A stretch of 64,000 nt of DNA from Komagataeibacter diospyri (GCF_006538165.1 NZ_BDLU01000032.1:62001-126000), one strand, 5' to 3'; positions 7,962 through 17,190 are shown, counted from the stretch's first letter. Translations and numbers: made by a program. Notes: generated from the letters alone by a model not told the origin.

Positions 7962-10118
7962 GTGACTTCCATAAAAAGAACGGCCGCGTCCATTGCCGCG
8001 GCTGCTGGCGGCTACATGCTGGCTGCCGGCCTGTACCCCGTCATGGCGCAGGCCGAAACCACCGTAACCCTACCCGGCCTGTCGATCGAGGACACGGCCG
8101 AAAACACCCCCATGGGTGACCGCCTGCTATCGGCCAGTTCCCCATCGCAGGCGTCCCGCACGGCAGCCAGCCTGAGCAGCCCTGATACCGCCAGCCTGTT
8201 TCGCAACCAGCCCGGCGTCAGCACCTATTCCGCAGGCGGGCTTGCGTCCCTGCCGGTCATCAACGGCATGGCCGATGACCGCGTGGCGACCGTGGTCGAT
8301 GGCGTGCGCATTGCCTCAGGCTGCCCCAACCACATGAATCCCGCCCTGTCCTTCATCGACCCCGACAGCGTGGACACGGCCACCGCCATTGCCGGGATCA
8401 CCCCCGTCAGCATGGGGGGCGACAGTACCGGCGGCACGATTGATGTGGAACGCAAGGACCCGCAATTCGCGCGCCATGGCAAAATACTGGTCACCGGGCA
8501 TGTCACCGGCACCTATCGCAGCAATGGTGGCGGCTATGGCGCATCGGGCAGCCTGACGGTGGCCAATGACATGTTCAGCCTGCGCTACAACGCATCCTAC
8601 AGCCAGGCAGGCGATTACAATGGCGGAGGGGATGCGGGCGTGGTCCGCTCCACCAGCTATCTGACCTACAACCATGCCGTGACCTTTGGCATGCACAAGG
8701 ACAACCACCTGTTCACCCTGACATTCGGGCAGCAGGACACCCCGCATGAAGGGTTCGCCAACCAGTACATGGACATGACCAACAACCGCTCCACCTTCGT
8801 GAACGGCAAGTATGTCGGCACCTTTGACTGGGGCGAACTGGAGGCGCGCGGCTACTGGCAGCGCGAGGACCATGCCATGGACTTCCTGCCCGACCGCGAC
8901 AAGACCACCCACATGCCCATGAACACCAACGCCCGCATGGCAGGCTACAGCATCAAGGCCACGATACCGCTGGCAGAAGGGCAGACCCTGCGGCTGGGCA
9001 GTTCGTTCGACCATTCCGGGCTGAATGACTGGTGGCCGCCTGTTGCCGGCAGCATGATGATGGGACCAGGCACCTATCACAGCATCAATGACGGCCATCG
9101 CGACCGACTGGGCCATTTTGTGGAATGGGAAGCGGCATGGACTCCGCGCGTGACCACGCTGCTGGGCTTCCGCAATGACCTGGTCATGATGAATACGGGG
9201 CCGGTATCCGGCTACTCATCAACCATGAACATGATGAACATGGCCAATATCAACGCGGCCAATGCGTTCAATGCCACCGACCGGGGCCGGACGGACGTGA
9301 ACTTTGATGTCACGGCCATGGTCCGCTGGAAACCCCGCCGTGACCTTACGATCGAAGGCGGTTATGCGCGCAAGACCCGCTCGCCCAACCTGTACGAACG
9401 CTATGCCTGGGGGCGGTCGGCCATGGTCACCAGCATGATCAACTGGTTTGGTGACGGCAACGGCTATGTCGGCAATCCCGACCTGAAGCCTGAAGTCGCC
9501 AATACCGCCTCCATCACCGCCGACTGGCATGACCCGAACGGCGACAGGTGGGACCTGAAGGTCCAGCCTTACTACACCTATACCCACAATTACGTGAACG
9601 CACAGCGCCTGGCATCGGCCGGGCAGTTCTACACGCTGGGATTCGTCAACCATAATGCCCAGAGCTACGGCATAAACGGTTCGGGCAATTACCGCCTGTG
9701 GCAGAACACCCGTTTTGGTCGTGGGGAAATCGTGGCCAACATCAACTGGGTGCGCGGGCAGGACCTGACCAATGGCGCGGGGCTGTACCATCAGATGCCG
9801 ACCAATGGCAGCGTATCGCTGAACGAACGGTGGAAGAACTGGAGCGGCCGGGTGGAAATGACCTTCGTGAAGGCCAAGGACAGCGTGGACTGGGTCCGCA
9901 ACGAACCCCGCACGCCCGGCTATGCCCTGCTGGGACTGGGGGGACAGTACCACTGGCGCTACATGACGCTGGATGCCAGCATCGACAACGTGCTGAACCA
10001 GAAATACGAACTGCCGCTGGGTGGATGGTCGCTGGCCGATAACGCGGCAACCGGCGTGCTACGTGCGCTGCCGGGCATGGGCCGGTCATTCAATGTCAGC
10101 CTGACCGCCAACTTCTGA
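7962..10118 (+). CDS. TonB-dependent copper receptor (OprC/NosA family)
   Basis: A 718-residue outer-membrane receptor. The signal peptide ends near VMAQAE (about residue 32), followed by a plug domain (RNQPGVSTYS, DDRVATVVDGVRIA) and a beta-barrel closing in a C-terminal FNVSLTANF. The plug contains ASGCPNHMNP: a CxxxM motif like the copper ligands known for OprC. A DHAMDF segment around residue 305 could give the matching HxM pair. Extracellular loops are methionine-rich (SMMMGPG, NMMNMAN). The start is a GTG at 7962 with AGGA eight bases upstream. Neighbours TonB and the DUF2946 protein support copper uptake. Confidence 0.85.
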   Translation: MTSIKRTAASIAAAAGGYMLAAGLYPVMAQAETTVTLPGLSIEDTAENTPMGDRLLSASSPSQASRTAASLSSPDTASLFRNQPGVSTYSAGGLASLPVINGMADDRVATVVDGVRIASGCPNHMNPALSFIDPDSVDTATAIAGITPVSMGGDSTGGTIDVERKDPQFARHGKILVTGHVTGTYRSNGGGYGASGSLTVANDMFSLRYNASYSQAGDYNGGGDAGVVRSTSYLTYNHAVTFGMHKDNHLFTLTFGQQDTPHEGFANQYMDMTNNRSTFVNGKYVGTFDWGELEARGYWQREDHAMDFLPDRDKTTHMPMNTNARMAGYSIKATIPLAEGQTLRLGSSFDHSGLNDWWPPVAGSMMMGPGTYHSINDGHRDRLGHFVEWEAAWTPRVTTLLGFRNDLVMMNTGPVSGYSSTMNMMNMANINAANAFNATDRGRTDVNFDVTAMVRWKPRRDLTIEGGYARKTRSPNLYERYAWGRSAMVTSMINWFGDGNGYVGNPDLKPEVANTASITADWHDPNGDRWDLKVQPYYTYTHNYVNAQRLASAGQFYTLGFVNHNAQSYGINGSGNYRLWQNTRFGRGEIVANINWVRGQDLTNGAGLYHQMPTNGSVSLNERWKNWSGRVEMTFVKAKDSVDWVRNEPRTPGYALLGLGGQYHWRYMTLDASIDNVLNQKYELPLGGWSLADNAATGVLRALPGMGRSFNVSLTANF

Positions 10119-10133
10119 CCAGATAAAAAAACA

Positions 10134-10212
10134 GAAAGTTTCCAGACGCCGCCTTTTTCTAAAAAAGGCGGCGTTCCCTGAAGCTTTTTGAAAAAAGATT
10201 CACCGAAAACCT
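10134..10212 (+). repeat. Dispersed intergenic repeat with two internal palindromes
   Basis: This copy sits between the convergent receptor and flippase genes. It has a GCCGCC...GGCGGC stem with a TTTTTCTAAAAAA centre and an AAGCTTTTTGAAAAAAG block. Flanks are GAAAGTTTCC and CACCGAAAACCTC. It has the same orientation as the copy at 2228. Confidence 0.7.
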
Positions 10213-10229
10213 CTTTAAATTTACAGGGG

Positions 10230-11603
10230 CTATGTTCCCTTTTCAGGCACCGGCGCCGGGGACGCATCTCCTGCCGCCGCTCCTGCCGGCCTGCGTCCCG
10301 GCGCCATACGGCGGAACCATGCCACGACCGGACGCAGGCAGACACCCAGCATGATAAGACCCGCCACGACGGCTGCTGCCGCCGCCCCTTCCAGATGCCA
10401 CGCCATGGTCATGCCATAGACCAGCGGCAGGTAGGTCAGGGTGACGATGATCCGCCCTTTCAGCACCTGCGACACCTGCCCGATCACGGTCAGCAGCGGC
10501 TCCAGCGGCACGACCCCAAGCCCCAGTATCGCACTTCCCAGCATAAGCATGATCAGCGAACGCCCACCATGCCAGTGGACATGCAGCATCCATGTCAGCA
10601 GGATATTGCCCACCGCCATCGCCACCCCCATCAGCAGGATGGAAAACCCGCCGATCATCAGGAACAGCTTGATCGTCACGCGTTTGATGCCATACCAGTC
10701 CTGTTCTTCACGCAGGCGGATGAATTCGGGGTACAGCGCGGGCATCATAAGCTGTGCCGGCTTGGCGATCCCTTCGCCAATCTGGCGGGAGACGCGATAG
10801 ACCGCCGCATCGGCCGGGCCAAGGATCCCCCCCACCAGCAACGTGCCGAACTGGTTGAAAACCGACCCCAGCAGATGGTTGCAACTGGTGGACAGGGTAA
10901 AGCGCCATATGCCCGGCGCATCACCCGCCTTCAGCGGGGCAAACAGGCTGAAACGCTGCGTGGCGCCCGTATGGCGCAGTTGCAGCCACCCCAGCATGGT
11001 GCTGCTTATGAACATGACCAGCTGTGTCACGCTCCATACCAGCAGATAGTAATCCAGCCCCATGTGATACATGAACCCGATGCCCGACCCCACGGTGCGC
11101 ACCAGCGCGCCGGACAGGTCGGTCAGCATGGTCAGCCAGAAGGAATTGCACAGCCGGAACACCCCGGCCGACCAGCTGGTGTTCATGAATGCGATGGTCA
11201 GCATATAGGCAAAGGCCGCCCCCTGATCCGCCGCCGGCCACCCCATATAGGCACCGAACAGTGCGACCCCCAGCGTACCCACCAGCCACCCGACGCCGCC
11301 GCTTATGTAATCGGCACGGATGCAGAAAGCCAGCACACGCGAAAACTGTGCCTGGCGGCCATTGGTAAACGGTTCGGTGCCGTAATGCAGCAATGGCTGC
11401 CACGACAGCAGGTGCGTGGCCTGCGATACGGCGGCCCCGAACGTCGTAACCAGCATCAGCACACCGAACTGCGACAGCCCCAGCGCCCGCACCGCCCATG
11501 CGATATAGACAAAACTGCAGATCGCATTTGTCGCCCGCCCGGCAATCAGGAAACCGGTATTGCCGAAAATGCGCTTGAGTGCATCCCGTTCAGAAGTGGA
11601 CAT
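10230..11603 (-). CDS. Polysaccharide flippase (Wzx-like, MOP superfamily)
   Basis: The 457-residue protein is strongly hydrophobic with about 12 predicted membrane segments. The start GNTGFLIAGRATNAICSFVYIAWAVRALG and the central RQIGEGIAKPAQLMMPALYPE segment are typical of MOP-family exporters of lipid-linked oligosaccharides. It would move an undecaprenyl-linked repeat unit across the inner membrane. It lies 191 bases downstream of the ligase-like gene on the same strand, consistent with a Wzx/Wzy-type or LPS assembly unit. The C-terminus is a soluble Pro/Ala/Gly tail. Substrate unknown. Confidence 0.75.
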   Translation of the reverse strand: MSTSERDALKRIFGNTGFLIAGRATNAICSFVYIAWAVRALGLSQFGVLMLVTTFGAAVSQATHLLSWQPLLHYGTEPFTNGRQAQFSRVLAFCIRADYISGGVGWLVGTLGVALFGAYMGWPAADQGAAFAYMLTIAFMNTSWSAGVFRLCNSFWLTMLTDLSGALVRTVGSGIGFMYHMGLDYYLLVWSVTQLVMFISSTMLGWLQLRHTGATQRFSLFAPLKAGDAPGIWRFTLSTSCNHLLGSVFNQFGTLLVGGILGPADAAVYRVSRQIGEGIAKPAQLMMPALYPEFIRLREEQDWYGIKRVTIKLFLMIGGFSILLMGVAMAVGNILLTWMLHVHWHGGRSLIMLMLGSAILGLGVVPLEPLLTVIGQVSQVLKGRIIVTLTYLPLVYGMTMAWHLEGAAAAAVVAGLIMLGVCLRPVVAWFRRMAPGRRPAGAAAGDASPAPVPEKGT

Positions 11604-11794
11604 GGGTGATCACACGTACAAAAACCCGCGCACGGGATGGCCCCGGACACGTGCCCTCGGAACAACAGGCGAAAACGATAGCGCAGGCTCCCCTAACTGA
11701 ATACGGACGAGGAAGGAGGCCGGCAGACTGGCCCCTGCCACCGTTCATCCGTGTATCCCACGGCGGGCACTGTAATGCGCCACGCCTGCCGGGG

Positions 11795-13066
11795 CTAGTC
11801 CCCGCCATGCACGTATTGCAACCGGGATGCAACTGGGGAGGCCGCCAACGCCCATCCCGCAATCATGCACAGCCATCCCGCCGTGGGCTGTGTCAGTAAT
11901 GAGCTGGTGGACGCCATGGGCCAGAAAACCAGTGTCACGACAACCGCCAGCATCAGCCGCTGCGGGTCGCGTGTGGGGGCGACATCCTTCCATATGGTCA
12001 CCAGCAGGCAGGCAACCAGTGCAATAAACAGCCCCATGGCAGGCAGTCCCCCCATGGTTCCCATCAGCAGGTAATAGTTGTGCGGATGCAGGTTGCAGCC
12101 GGTCGCACCGCCATGCGGCCCTTCCGCCACACCCAGCCACGGCAGGCCGTGAAAATACACCGGATCGGGACAGGCATGGCGAAACCCGTCAAACCCCAGC
12201 CCGAACCACGGGTGCTGCTGGATCATCACGCCCGCGCGGATGAACAGCATGCCATACGGGCTGTCGGCAAAGGCATGCATGTGCGCGATGAAGTTCACGA
12301 CCAGCTTGTGATACGCCTGCGGCGCCAGCACCGGCGACAGCGCCACACTACCCGCCCCCAGCAGCCCCACGGCCACCAGTCCGCCCCGCAGGCGCGGCAC
12401 CAGCACACCGACAATGCCCATTCCCCCCAGCATGAGGAACAGCGGCATGCGCTGCGCCACCAGCACCATGGTCAGCACCAGTCCCAGCAGCATGGCCGCC
12501 GCCATGACCCGCCCCCGCGCGCCTTCACGCTGCGACAGCCGTATGGCGGCGGGAAACAGTCCCGGCAACGCCGTCATGAACAGCCCCGATCCCGCGCGCG
12601 GCGCCCATAACGGCCCCAGCAGCGCGCCATCCGCCCACCGGCCGTAACCCCATATGTTGTGCCCCCATATGTATTGCTGCCAGCATCCCGCAACCAGCCA
12701 TATGGCAACGCTCCCATACACCCGCGCCAGCACGGCACGTATGCGCGCAGCGGGCAGTATCCACACCTGCAGGGCGGCGATGAACAGGAAATATCGCCCG
12801 AAGCACACGGCCTGCGCGCGCCCATGACCATCCCCCATGACCATGGAGGAAAGGATGATCTGTCCCCATAGCAATCCCGCCACGATCACCCAGGGCTGCC
12901 GCAACCAGTTCCCGTGCCGGGTTACAATGCTATGGGCCCCGAACAGCACCGCCACCACCGTCACCACGATTTCAGCAGGTGCCAGCGCATACAGCAGCAG
13001 CACCGGCATGGGGACGACAAGGCCGGTTGCAATCCGCCACATCCACTGTTCAGTCTGCTGCTTCAA
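11795..13066 (-). CDS. O-antigen ligase/polymerase-like membrane protein (Wzy_C)
   Basis: About 423 residues with ten or more membrane helices and one large periplasmic loop. The loop region has HPWFGLGFDGFRHA and, later, HPHNYYLLMGTMGGLPAMGL, matching the conserved HPHN motif of O-antigen ligases and polymerases. It would join polysaccharide chains to lipid A core or polymerise repeat units in the periplasm. I prefer a TTG start at 13066 with AGGGAG eight bases upstream. The frame runs back to an ATG at 13153, but those 29 residues are polar, not protein-like for the family, and lack a ribosome site. Confidence 0.7.
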   Translation of the reverse strand: MKQQTEQWMWRIATGLVVPMPVLLLYALAPAEIVVTVVAVLFGAHSIVTRHGNWLRQPWVIVAGLLWGQIILSSMVMGDGHGRAQAVCFGRYFLFIAALQVWILPAARIRAVLARVYGSVAIWLVAGCWQQYIWGHNIWGYGRWADGALLGPLWAPRAGSGLFMTALPGLFPAAIRLSQREGARGRVMAAAMLLGLVLTMVLVAQRMPLFLMLGGMGIVGVLVPRLRGGLVAVGLLGAGSVALSPVLAPQAYHKLVVNFIAHMHAFADSPYGMLFIRAGVMIQQHPWFGLGFDGFRHACPDPVYFHGLPWLGVAEGPHGGATGCNLHPHNYYLLMGTMGGLPAMGLFIALVACLLVTIWKDVAPTRDPQRLMLAVVVTLVFWPMASTSSLLTQPTAGWLCMIAGWALAASPVASRLQYVHGGD

Positions 13067-13258
13067 CCTGTGTTCTCCCTGTTCACGCCCCTGCTGGCGG
13101 GATGTATCGCAAGATGGGTCGAAGGCAAAACCGTAGCGGGCCTTTCCCGACATGCCGTATCAACGGAATCCTGATAAAGCGCGGGCATATTGTATTTGTA
13201 AAACCGGAAAAAGATCCGCATCCTTGCCACCGGCATATCAAAACACGGGAGACGGCAT

Positions 13259-13435
13259 ATGGAAGACGAAGACGGCATCGTAACCGAACGGAAGGTTCTG
13301 GTGCACGAGATCCGCGCCGACCTCGAACGTCTGTCCGAAACAGTGGACAACGCACAGACGGTGACCGCTGACATCCGCGCCACCATCGCCATGGTGGCCG
13401 ACAAGATGGATGCGCTGTCCGACCTGATGCGTTAG
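13259..13435 (+). CDS. 58-residue acidic coiled-coil protein
   Basis: A short frame beginning MEDEDGIVTERKVLVHEIRA and ending DALSDLMR. A GGGAG ribosome site lies seven bases before the ATG, and third codon positions are strongly G/C as in neighbouring real genes. Residues 10-58 show a heptad-like pattern of leucine, isoleucine, valine and methionine, suggesting one amphipathic or coiled-coil helix. No family recognised. It is divergent from the ligase gene. Confidence 0.6.
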   Translation: MEDEDGIVTERKVLVHEIRADLERLSETVDNAQTVTADIRATIAMVADKMDALSDLMR

Positions 13436-13596
13436 GGGCTGCCTGCATTCAACATAACCGGATCGTAGCGCACGAGATGGACAGACCCCATGAATGCAAG
13501 GAACGTTCTTTTACATCGCAAAGCAATCCTGAAGGCATATGCGGAAGACTGCATGCAACAGGCCTGAATTTGAAACTTCCTGTAAATTTCAAATAC

Positions 13597-13670
13597 GTTT
13601 TGGATGAAGCTTTTTTCAGGAAGCTTCACCAGACGCCAGTTTTTTGAAAAAGCGGCCCCCATAAAACCTT
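13597..13670 (-). repeat. Dispersed intergenic repeat, degenerate copy
   Basis: GTTTTGGATGAAGC, then TTTTTTCAGGAAGCTTCACC, then an AGTTTTTTGAAAAAGCGGC palindrome. It runs in the opposite orientation to the copies at 2228 and 10134 and the same as that at 51254. One stem is partly lost. Nothing else recognisable lies in 13436-13596. Confidence 0.6.
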
Positions 13671-13705
13671 TATTACTTTTCAGCAAAGTATCATTTTTAA
13701 CACCC

Positions 13706-13808
13706 CCTTAAAAATTTCCTTATTCCCCTGATACAAAATGATATTTTCCAGACACGTATCTGATACGCATAACAGTTAAGAATTCCTCTCATCTGGAGGA
13801 AGACAGAC
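13706..13808 (+). promoter_or_regulatory. 103-bp upstream region conserved with 27675-27777
   Basis: The 103 bases before the small exported peptide align without a gap with the 103 bases before its paralogue at 27778. Shared blocks include CCTTAAA, ATTTCCTTAT, GATACAAAATGA, ATCCAGACACG/TTCCAGACACG, GGATACG/TGATACG, CAGTTAAGA and CTCTCATCT. A GGAGGAAG ribosome site ends the region. The promoter must lie here; conservation may reflect recent duplication or a constrained leader. Confidence 0.6.
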
Positions 13809-14066
13809 ATGATAAAGAAAATCGTCTTTCTGGCGCTGGCCATACCGGGTGCCGCAGTGGTCAGTTATCCGACAATCACCAATGCGCATCGGGTCGTTGG
13901 CCCAGCTTCCCTTTTCGATCAACCGGAATCCGTAAGATCGTATGGATTCGCGCCAGATGGGAACACCGCAGCATTACCAGAAACTGTCTGCAACAGGTCC
14001 TGCAACCCGTCACGATCGTCTGGAAAAAAATTCTTTCTGACAGGTAATAGGTTGAAAAAAAGGTAA
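13809..14066 (+). CDS. Small exported peptide, copy A (85 residues)
   Basis: The product begins MIKKIVFLALAIPGAAVVSYP, a clean signal peptide with likely cleavage after TNA (near residue 27). The mature start HRVVGPASLFDQ is shared with copy B at 27778. After FDQ the two diverge: copy B stops after one more residue, while this copy continues for about 45 residues with two cysteines (CNRSCNP) and a basic end. That tail may be a read-through of a lost stop. GGAGGAAG precedes the ATG. Function unknown; export to the periplasm or outside is inferred from the signal. Confidence 0.6.
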   Translation: MIKKIVFLALAIPGAAVVSYPTITNAHRVVGPASLFDQPESVRSYGFAPDGNTAALPETVCNRSCNPSRSSGKKFFLTGNRLKKR

Positions 14067-14202
14067 AACGATCGCTGGTAGCGCCATATGCCGCAGATAA
14101 ACATATTTTGAAATATATTCCGCCCCATATCGGCCTTTTATTCTTAACAAAAATTTCATAATCTTGACCTGAAATTATATAAAATATTCAGGCAGATATA
14201 TT

Positions 14203-17118
14203 GTGGGAACCAGTAATACCTTTTTCAATACTTCATTAAACGCTTTTTTTATGTTGGTTGCGCCTGTCTCCCTCCCCACCATGGCAATGGCGACAACAAT
14301 TTCAGGAAACGACAACTTTACCTTAACATCCGGAGAAAGTGTGGTTGCGGATGACGACAAGGGTATTTCCCTGAAAAAACCAGACAATCTGTCTGTCACG
14401 GTCGATCAGGGCGCGAGCATCACCTCCTCCGATGACGCAATCCATGCCGGAAGCGCCACTAAGGGAACGGTATCCATTACCAATAGCGGCACCATTGAAA
14501 GCACTACTGATGGACAGGCCATTGATCTGAACGACATTACGGGTACGTCCAACAGAACAACCATCACGAATACCGCAAGTGGCGTCATAAAAGCGGATAA
14601 TGATGATGGCATCCGCCCGGGTACAAACGCCACGGTTGTCAATTCCGGGACCATCTATGCCGATGGGGCCGTCGGGGACAAGCATGACGGGATTGATTTT
14701 CAGGAAGCCCCCACCGGCACGGTCATCAATCAGAGTGGCGGCCTGATTTCCGGTGAACGCCATGGCATCACGACAGGTGGCTATGTCGATGTCTATAATG
14801 CTGCGGGCGCTACGATCATTGGGCGGAACGGGTCAGGCGTCGGGTCGGATGGCACCGGCAAGGTCGTAAATTATGGCACGATCATAGGCGGCTATAATGG
14901 ATCCGGTACCGGAGATGGCGATGGGGTCGATATTGATGGTGCTGCGTATATTGACAACTGGGGCACCATCCGTGCTGAAGGCGCTGCCGGCGTAGATGCA
15001 CAAAACCAGACAAACATATCCGAAGGCCTCGCCTTAACCGGTGGCGGCACGGTCATTAATGAAAAAGGCGCACTGATCACGTCCGTCCAGAGTGGGATAA
15101 CCATGTGCTGCTCTGACAGTCCATTTACTTTCCATAACTATGGCACAGTCCACGGAGACAATATTGGGGTCGGTGTCAGCGGTCAAACTTCCATATATAA
15201 TTATGGTGCCATAACGGGTGGATATGCCGCCCTGGCAAGCTGGATTATTGGGCCATCGACCACATCATTATATAATTACGGAACCATATCCGGCGGGACC
15301 GATGCCATCCTGAACTTTTCCGATTACAATACGTCCATTTACATGGCAAGCGGATCCCGGATTATTGGTGATATAGAAAATTATGGAAATATAAATTTCA
15401 GTGTTGATTCAACCTATAATATGGACAACCACATTATAGGCAATGGCGACATTATCAAATCAGGCAGCGGCGATCTGGTCCTGACGGCCAATAATGGCAG
15501 TTCCTTTACCGGCGCTACCGATATTCAGGCAGGCACCCTGACGGTTGATGGCTCCATCGCCTCTTCCACGGTAACGGCCCAGTCGAACACAATGCTGGAT
15601 GGTAATGGCACGGTCGGAAGCGTAATAGTTAAGGACAACGCCACCCTGATGGCAGGTACCCCCGCCAAGGCAGGCACCCTCAAGGTAAATGGCAGCCTGC
15701 AGCAGCAGGCCGGGTCGTCCTATATCGTGAATGGCGGGCATGTATCCGTAAGCGGACAGGCACAGATCGGATCGAACACGCAGTTGGTCATGGCATCCAC
15801 TGCGGGCATAGCCAATGGTTTCCGCAAATCAGATGAAGCCGGGATATACCGGGTCCTGACCGCGTCACAGGGACTGAGCGGGACTTATACCACACTGGTT
15901 GGCAATACGCAGATATCCGCTTTCGATGTCGTGACAGAAGGTTCGGACGCAAACGACGTATATCTGCGCCTGGAGCAGGTCCGTTCCTTTGCCGATGTTG
16001 CCCACACCCGTAACGAAAGTGCCGTGGCACATGCTCTGGACAGCATGACAGCGGGCGCGATGAAGGATGATGTCGGCCTTGTCGGAAATAGTGCTCAGGC
16101 CCGGCAGGCATTCAATGCGACATCTGGTGAAATCCATGCGTCCGCCCGCACGGAACTGATCCAGGACAGTTTTTATGTGCGCAATGCCGCCATTGACCGC
16201 CTGCGCGGGGCTGCATGCGATCCTGGTGCGGGCACCCAGTCCACCGCGACCATGAAAGGCCGCCGCACCGATGGCACCTGCCAGTCCGAAGGTGCGGCAA
16301 TGTGGGGTGAAGCCTATGGTGGCTGGGGCCATAATGCGGGCGATGACAATGCCGGTTCCATGCACCACAGTGTCGGCGGCTTCGTGCTGGGGGCGGATAC
16401 GTCCGTATTTAGCACATGGCGCATTGGTGGGCTGGTCAGTTATGGCCACTCCGGCTTTGAGGTCGGCAGTCGCTCATCTTCAGGCCACAGCAACAATGTG
16501 TCGGTTGGCGGCTATGCCGGGACGCATTGGGGACGCCTGGCCCTGCGACTGGGCGCAACATATTCATGGGATATGCTGGGCATCAACCGTCAGGTCATGT
16601 TCGCGGGTTATTCAGGGCGTGAAAACAGCAGCTATCTGGGGGGCACCGCCCAGGGTTTTGGTGACCTTGGCTACCGCTTCGACGTCGGGCATGTGGCATT
16701 GGAACCGTTTGGAAATGTTGCCTATGTCAACCTGCATACAGATGGCTTCAATGAACATGGTGGTAAAGCCGCGCTGGTCGGTCGGGGAATGGATACGGGC
16801 ACGACCTATTCGACTTTTGGTTTACGCATGTCGTCCAATATACAAATGGGTTCCCTGCTTCTAATGCCGAATGCCAGCCTGGCTTACCGCCACACCTTTG
16901 GGCACCTGACACCAGCGACACAGGAATATTTCGCACGTGGCGATGGCCCGGCGTTTGATGTGGCAGGCGTTCACCTGTCGGAAAATACCGCCGTGCTGGA
17001 CGCTGGTCTGAAGGCAAGAATGACCAACCGGGTCAATATTGGCGTGTCCTATATCGGTCAGTATGGTGAACGTTCCACCGATAGTGGTATTCGTGGAAAA
17101 TTCGATCTGAAGTTCTGA
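14203..17118 (+). CDS. Autotransporter with beta-helix passenger (type V secretion)
   Basis: A 971-residue protein. The signal peptide covers about residues 1-30 (ending PTMAMA). The passenger (about 31-620) carries recurring NYGTI-type turns (VVNYGTIIGG, DNWGTIRAEG, LYNYGTISGG), the pattern of right-handed beta-helix adhesins, and a GDLVLTANNGSSFTGATDI autochaperone-like repeat. A linker with two cysteines (residues ~670-692) precedes the beta-barrel (about 697-971), which starts MWGEAYGGWG and ends FDLKF with a terminal phenylalanine. The start is a GTG at 14203 with only a weak ribosome site. It may act as an adhesin; no enzymatic domain is seen. Confidence 0.85.
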   Translation: MGTSNTFFNTSLNAFFMLVAPVSLPTMAMATTISGNDNFTLTSGESVVADDDKGISLKKPDNLSVTVDQGASITSSDDAIHAGSATKGTVSITNSGTIESTTDGQAIDLNDITGTSNRTTITNTASGVIKADNDDGIRPGTNATVVNSGTIYADGAVGDKHDGIDFQEAPTGTVINQSGGLISGERHGITTGGYVDVYNAAGATIIGRNGSGVGSDGTGKVVNYGTIIGGYNGSGTGDGDGVDIDGAAYIDNWGTIRAEGAAGVDAQNQTNISEGLALTGGGTVINEKGALITSVQSGITMCCSDSPFTFHNYGTVHGDNIGVGVSGQTSIYNYGAITGGYAALASWIIGPSTTSLYNYGTISGGTDAILNFSDYNTSIYMASGSRIIGDIENYGNINFSVDSTYNMDNHIIGNGDIIKSGSGDLVLTANNGSSFTGATDIQAGTLTVDGSIASSTVTAQSNTMLDGNGTVGSVIVKDNATLMAGTPAKAGTLKVNGSLQQQAGSSYIVNGGHVSVSGQAQIGSNTQLVMASTAGIANGFRKSDEAGIYRVLTASQGLSGTYTTLVGNTQISAFDVVTEGSDANDVYLRLEQVRSFADVAHTRNESAVAHALDSMTAGAMKDDVGLVGNSAQARQAFNATSGEIHASARTELIQDSFYVRNAAIDRLRGAACDPGAGTQSTATMKGRRTDGTCQSEGAAMWGEAYGGWGHNAGDDNAGSMHHSVGGFVLGADTSVFSTWRIGGLVSYGHSGFEVGSRSSSGHSNNVSVGGYAGTHWGRLALRLGATYSWDMLGINRQVMFAGYSGRENSSYLGGTAQGFGDLGYRFDVGHVALEPFGNVAYVNLHTDGFNEHGGKAALVGRGMDTGTTYSTFGLRMSSNIQMGSLLLMPNASLAYRHTFGHLTPATQEYFARGDGPAFDVAGVHLSENTAVLDAGLKARMTNRVNIGVSYIGQYGERSTDSGIRGKFDLKF

Positions 17119-17136
17119 CTTCCCTGTATACGGACT

Positions 17137-17190
17137 GAGGCTGCCCTTATGTTGCCCTGCATGAGGTATGCAGGCGCAACAACCAGCCTC
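17137..17190 (+). terminator. Nested stem-loop after the autotransporter gene
   Basis: GAGGCTG (17137-17143) pairs with CAGCCTC (17184-17190). Inside, GTTGC pairs with GCAAC and CTGCAT with ATGCAG around GAGGT. It begins 19 bases after the stop. No T run follows, so it may stabilise the 3' end or act with Rho instead of terminating alone. Confidence 0.4.

Noticed and set aside
13491-13568. 25-residue frame MNARNVLLHRKAILKAYAED...
   Set aside because: No ribosome site and no homologue recognised; lies next to a degenerate repeat.
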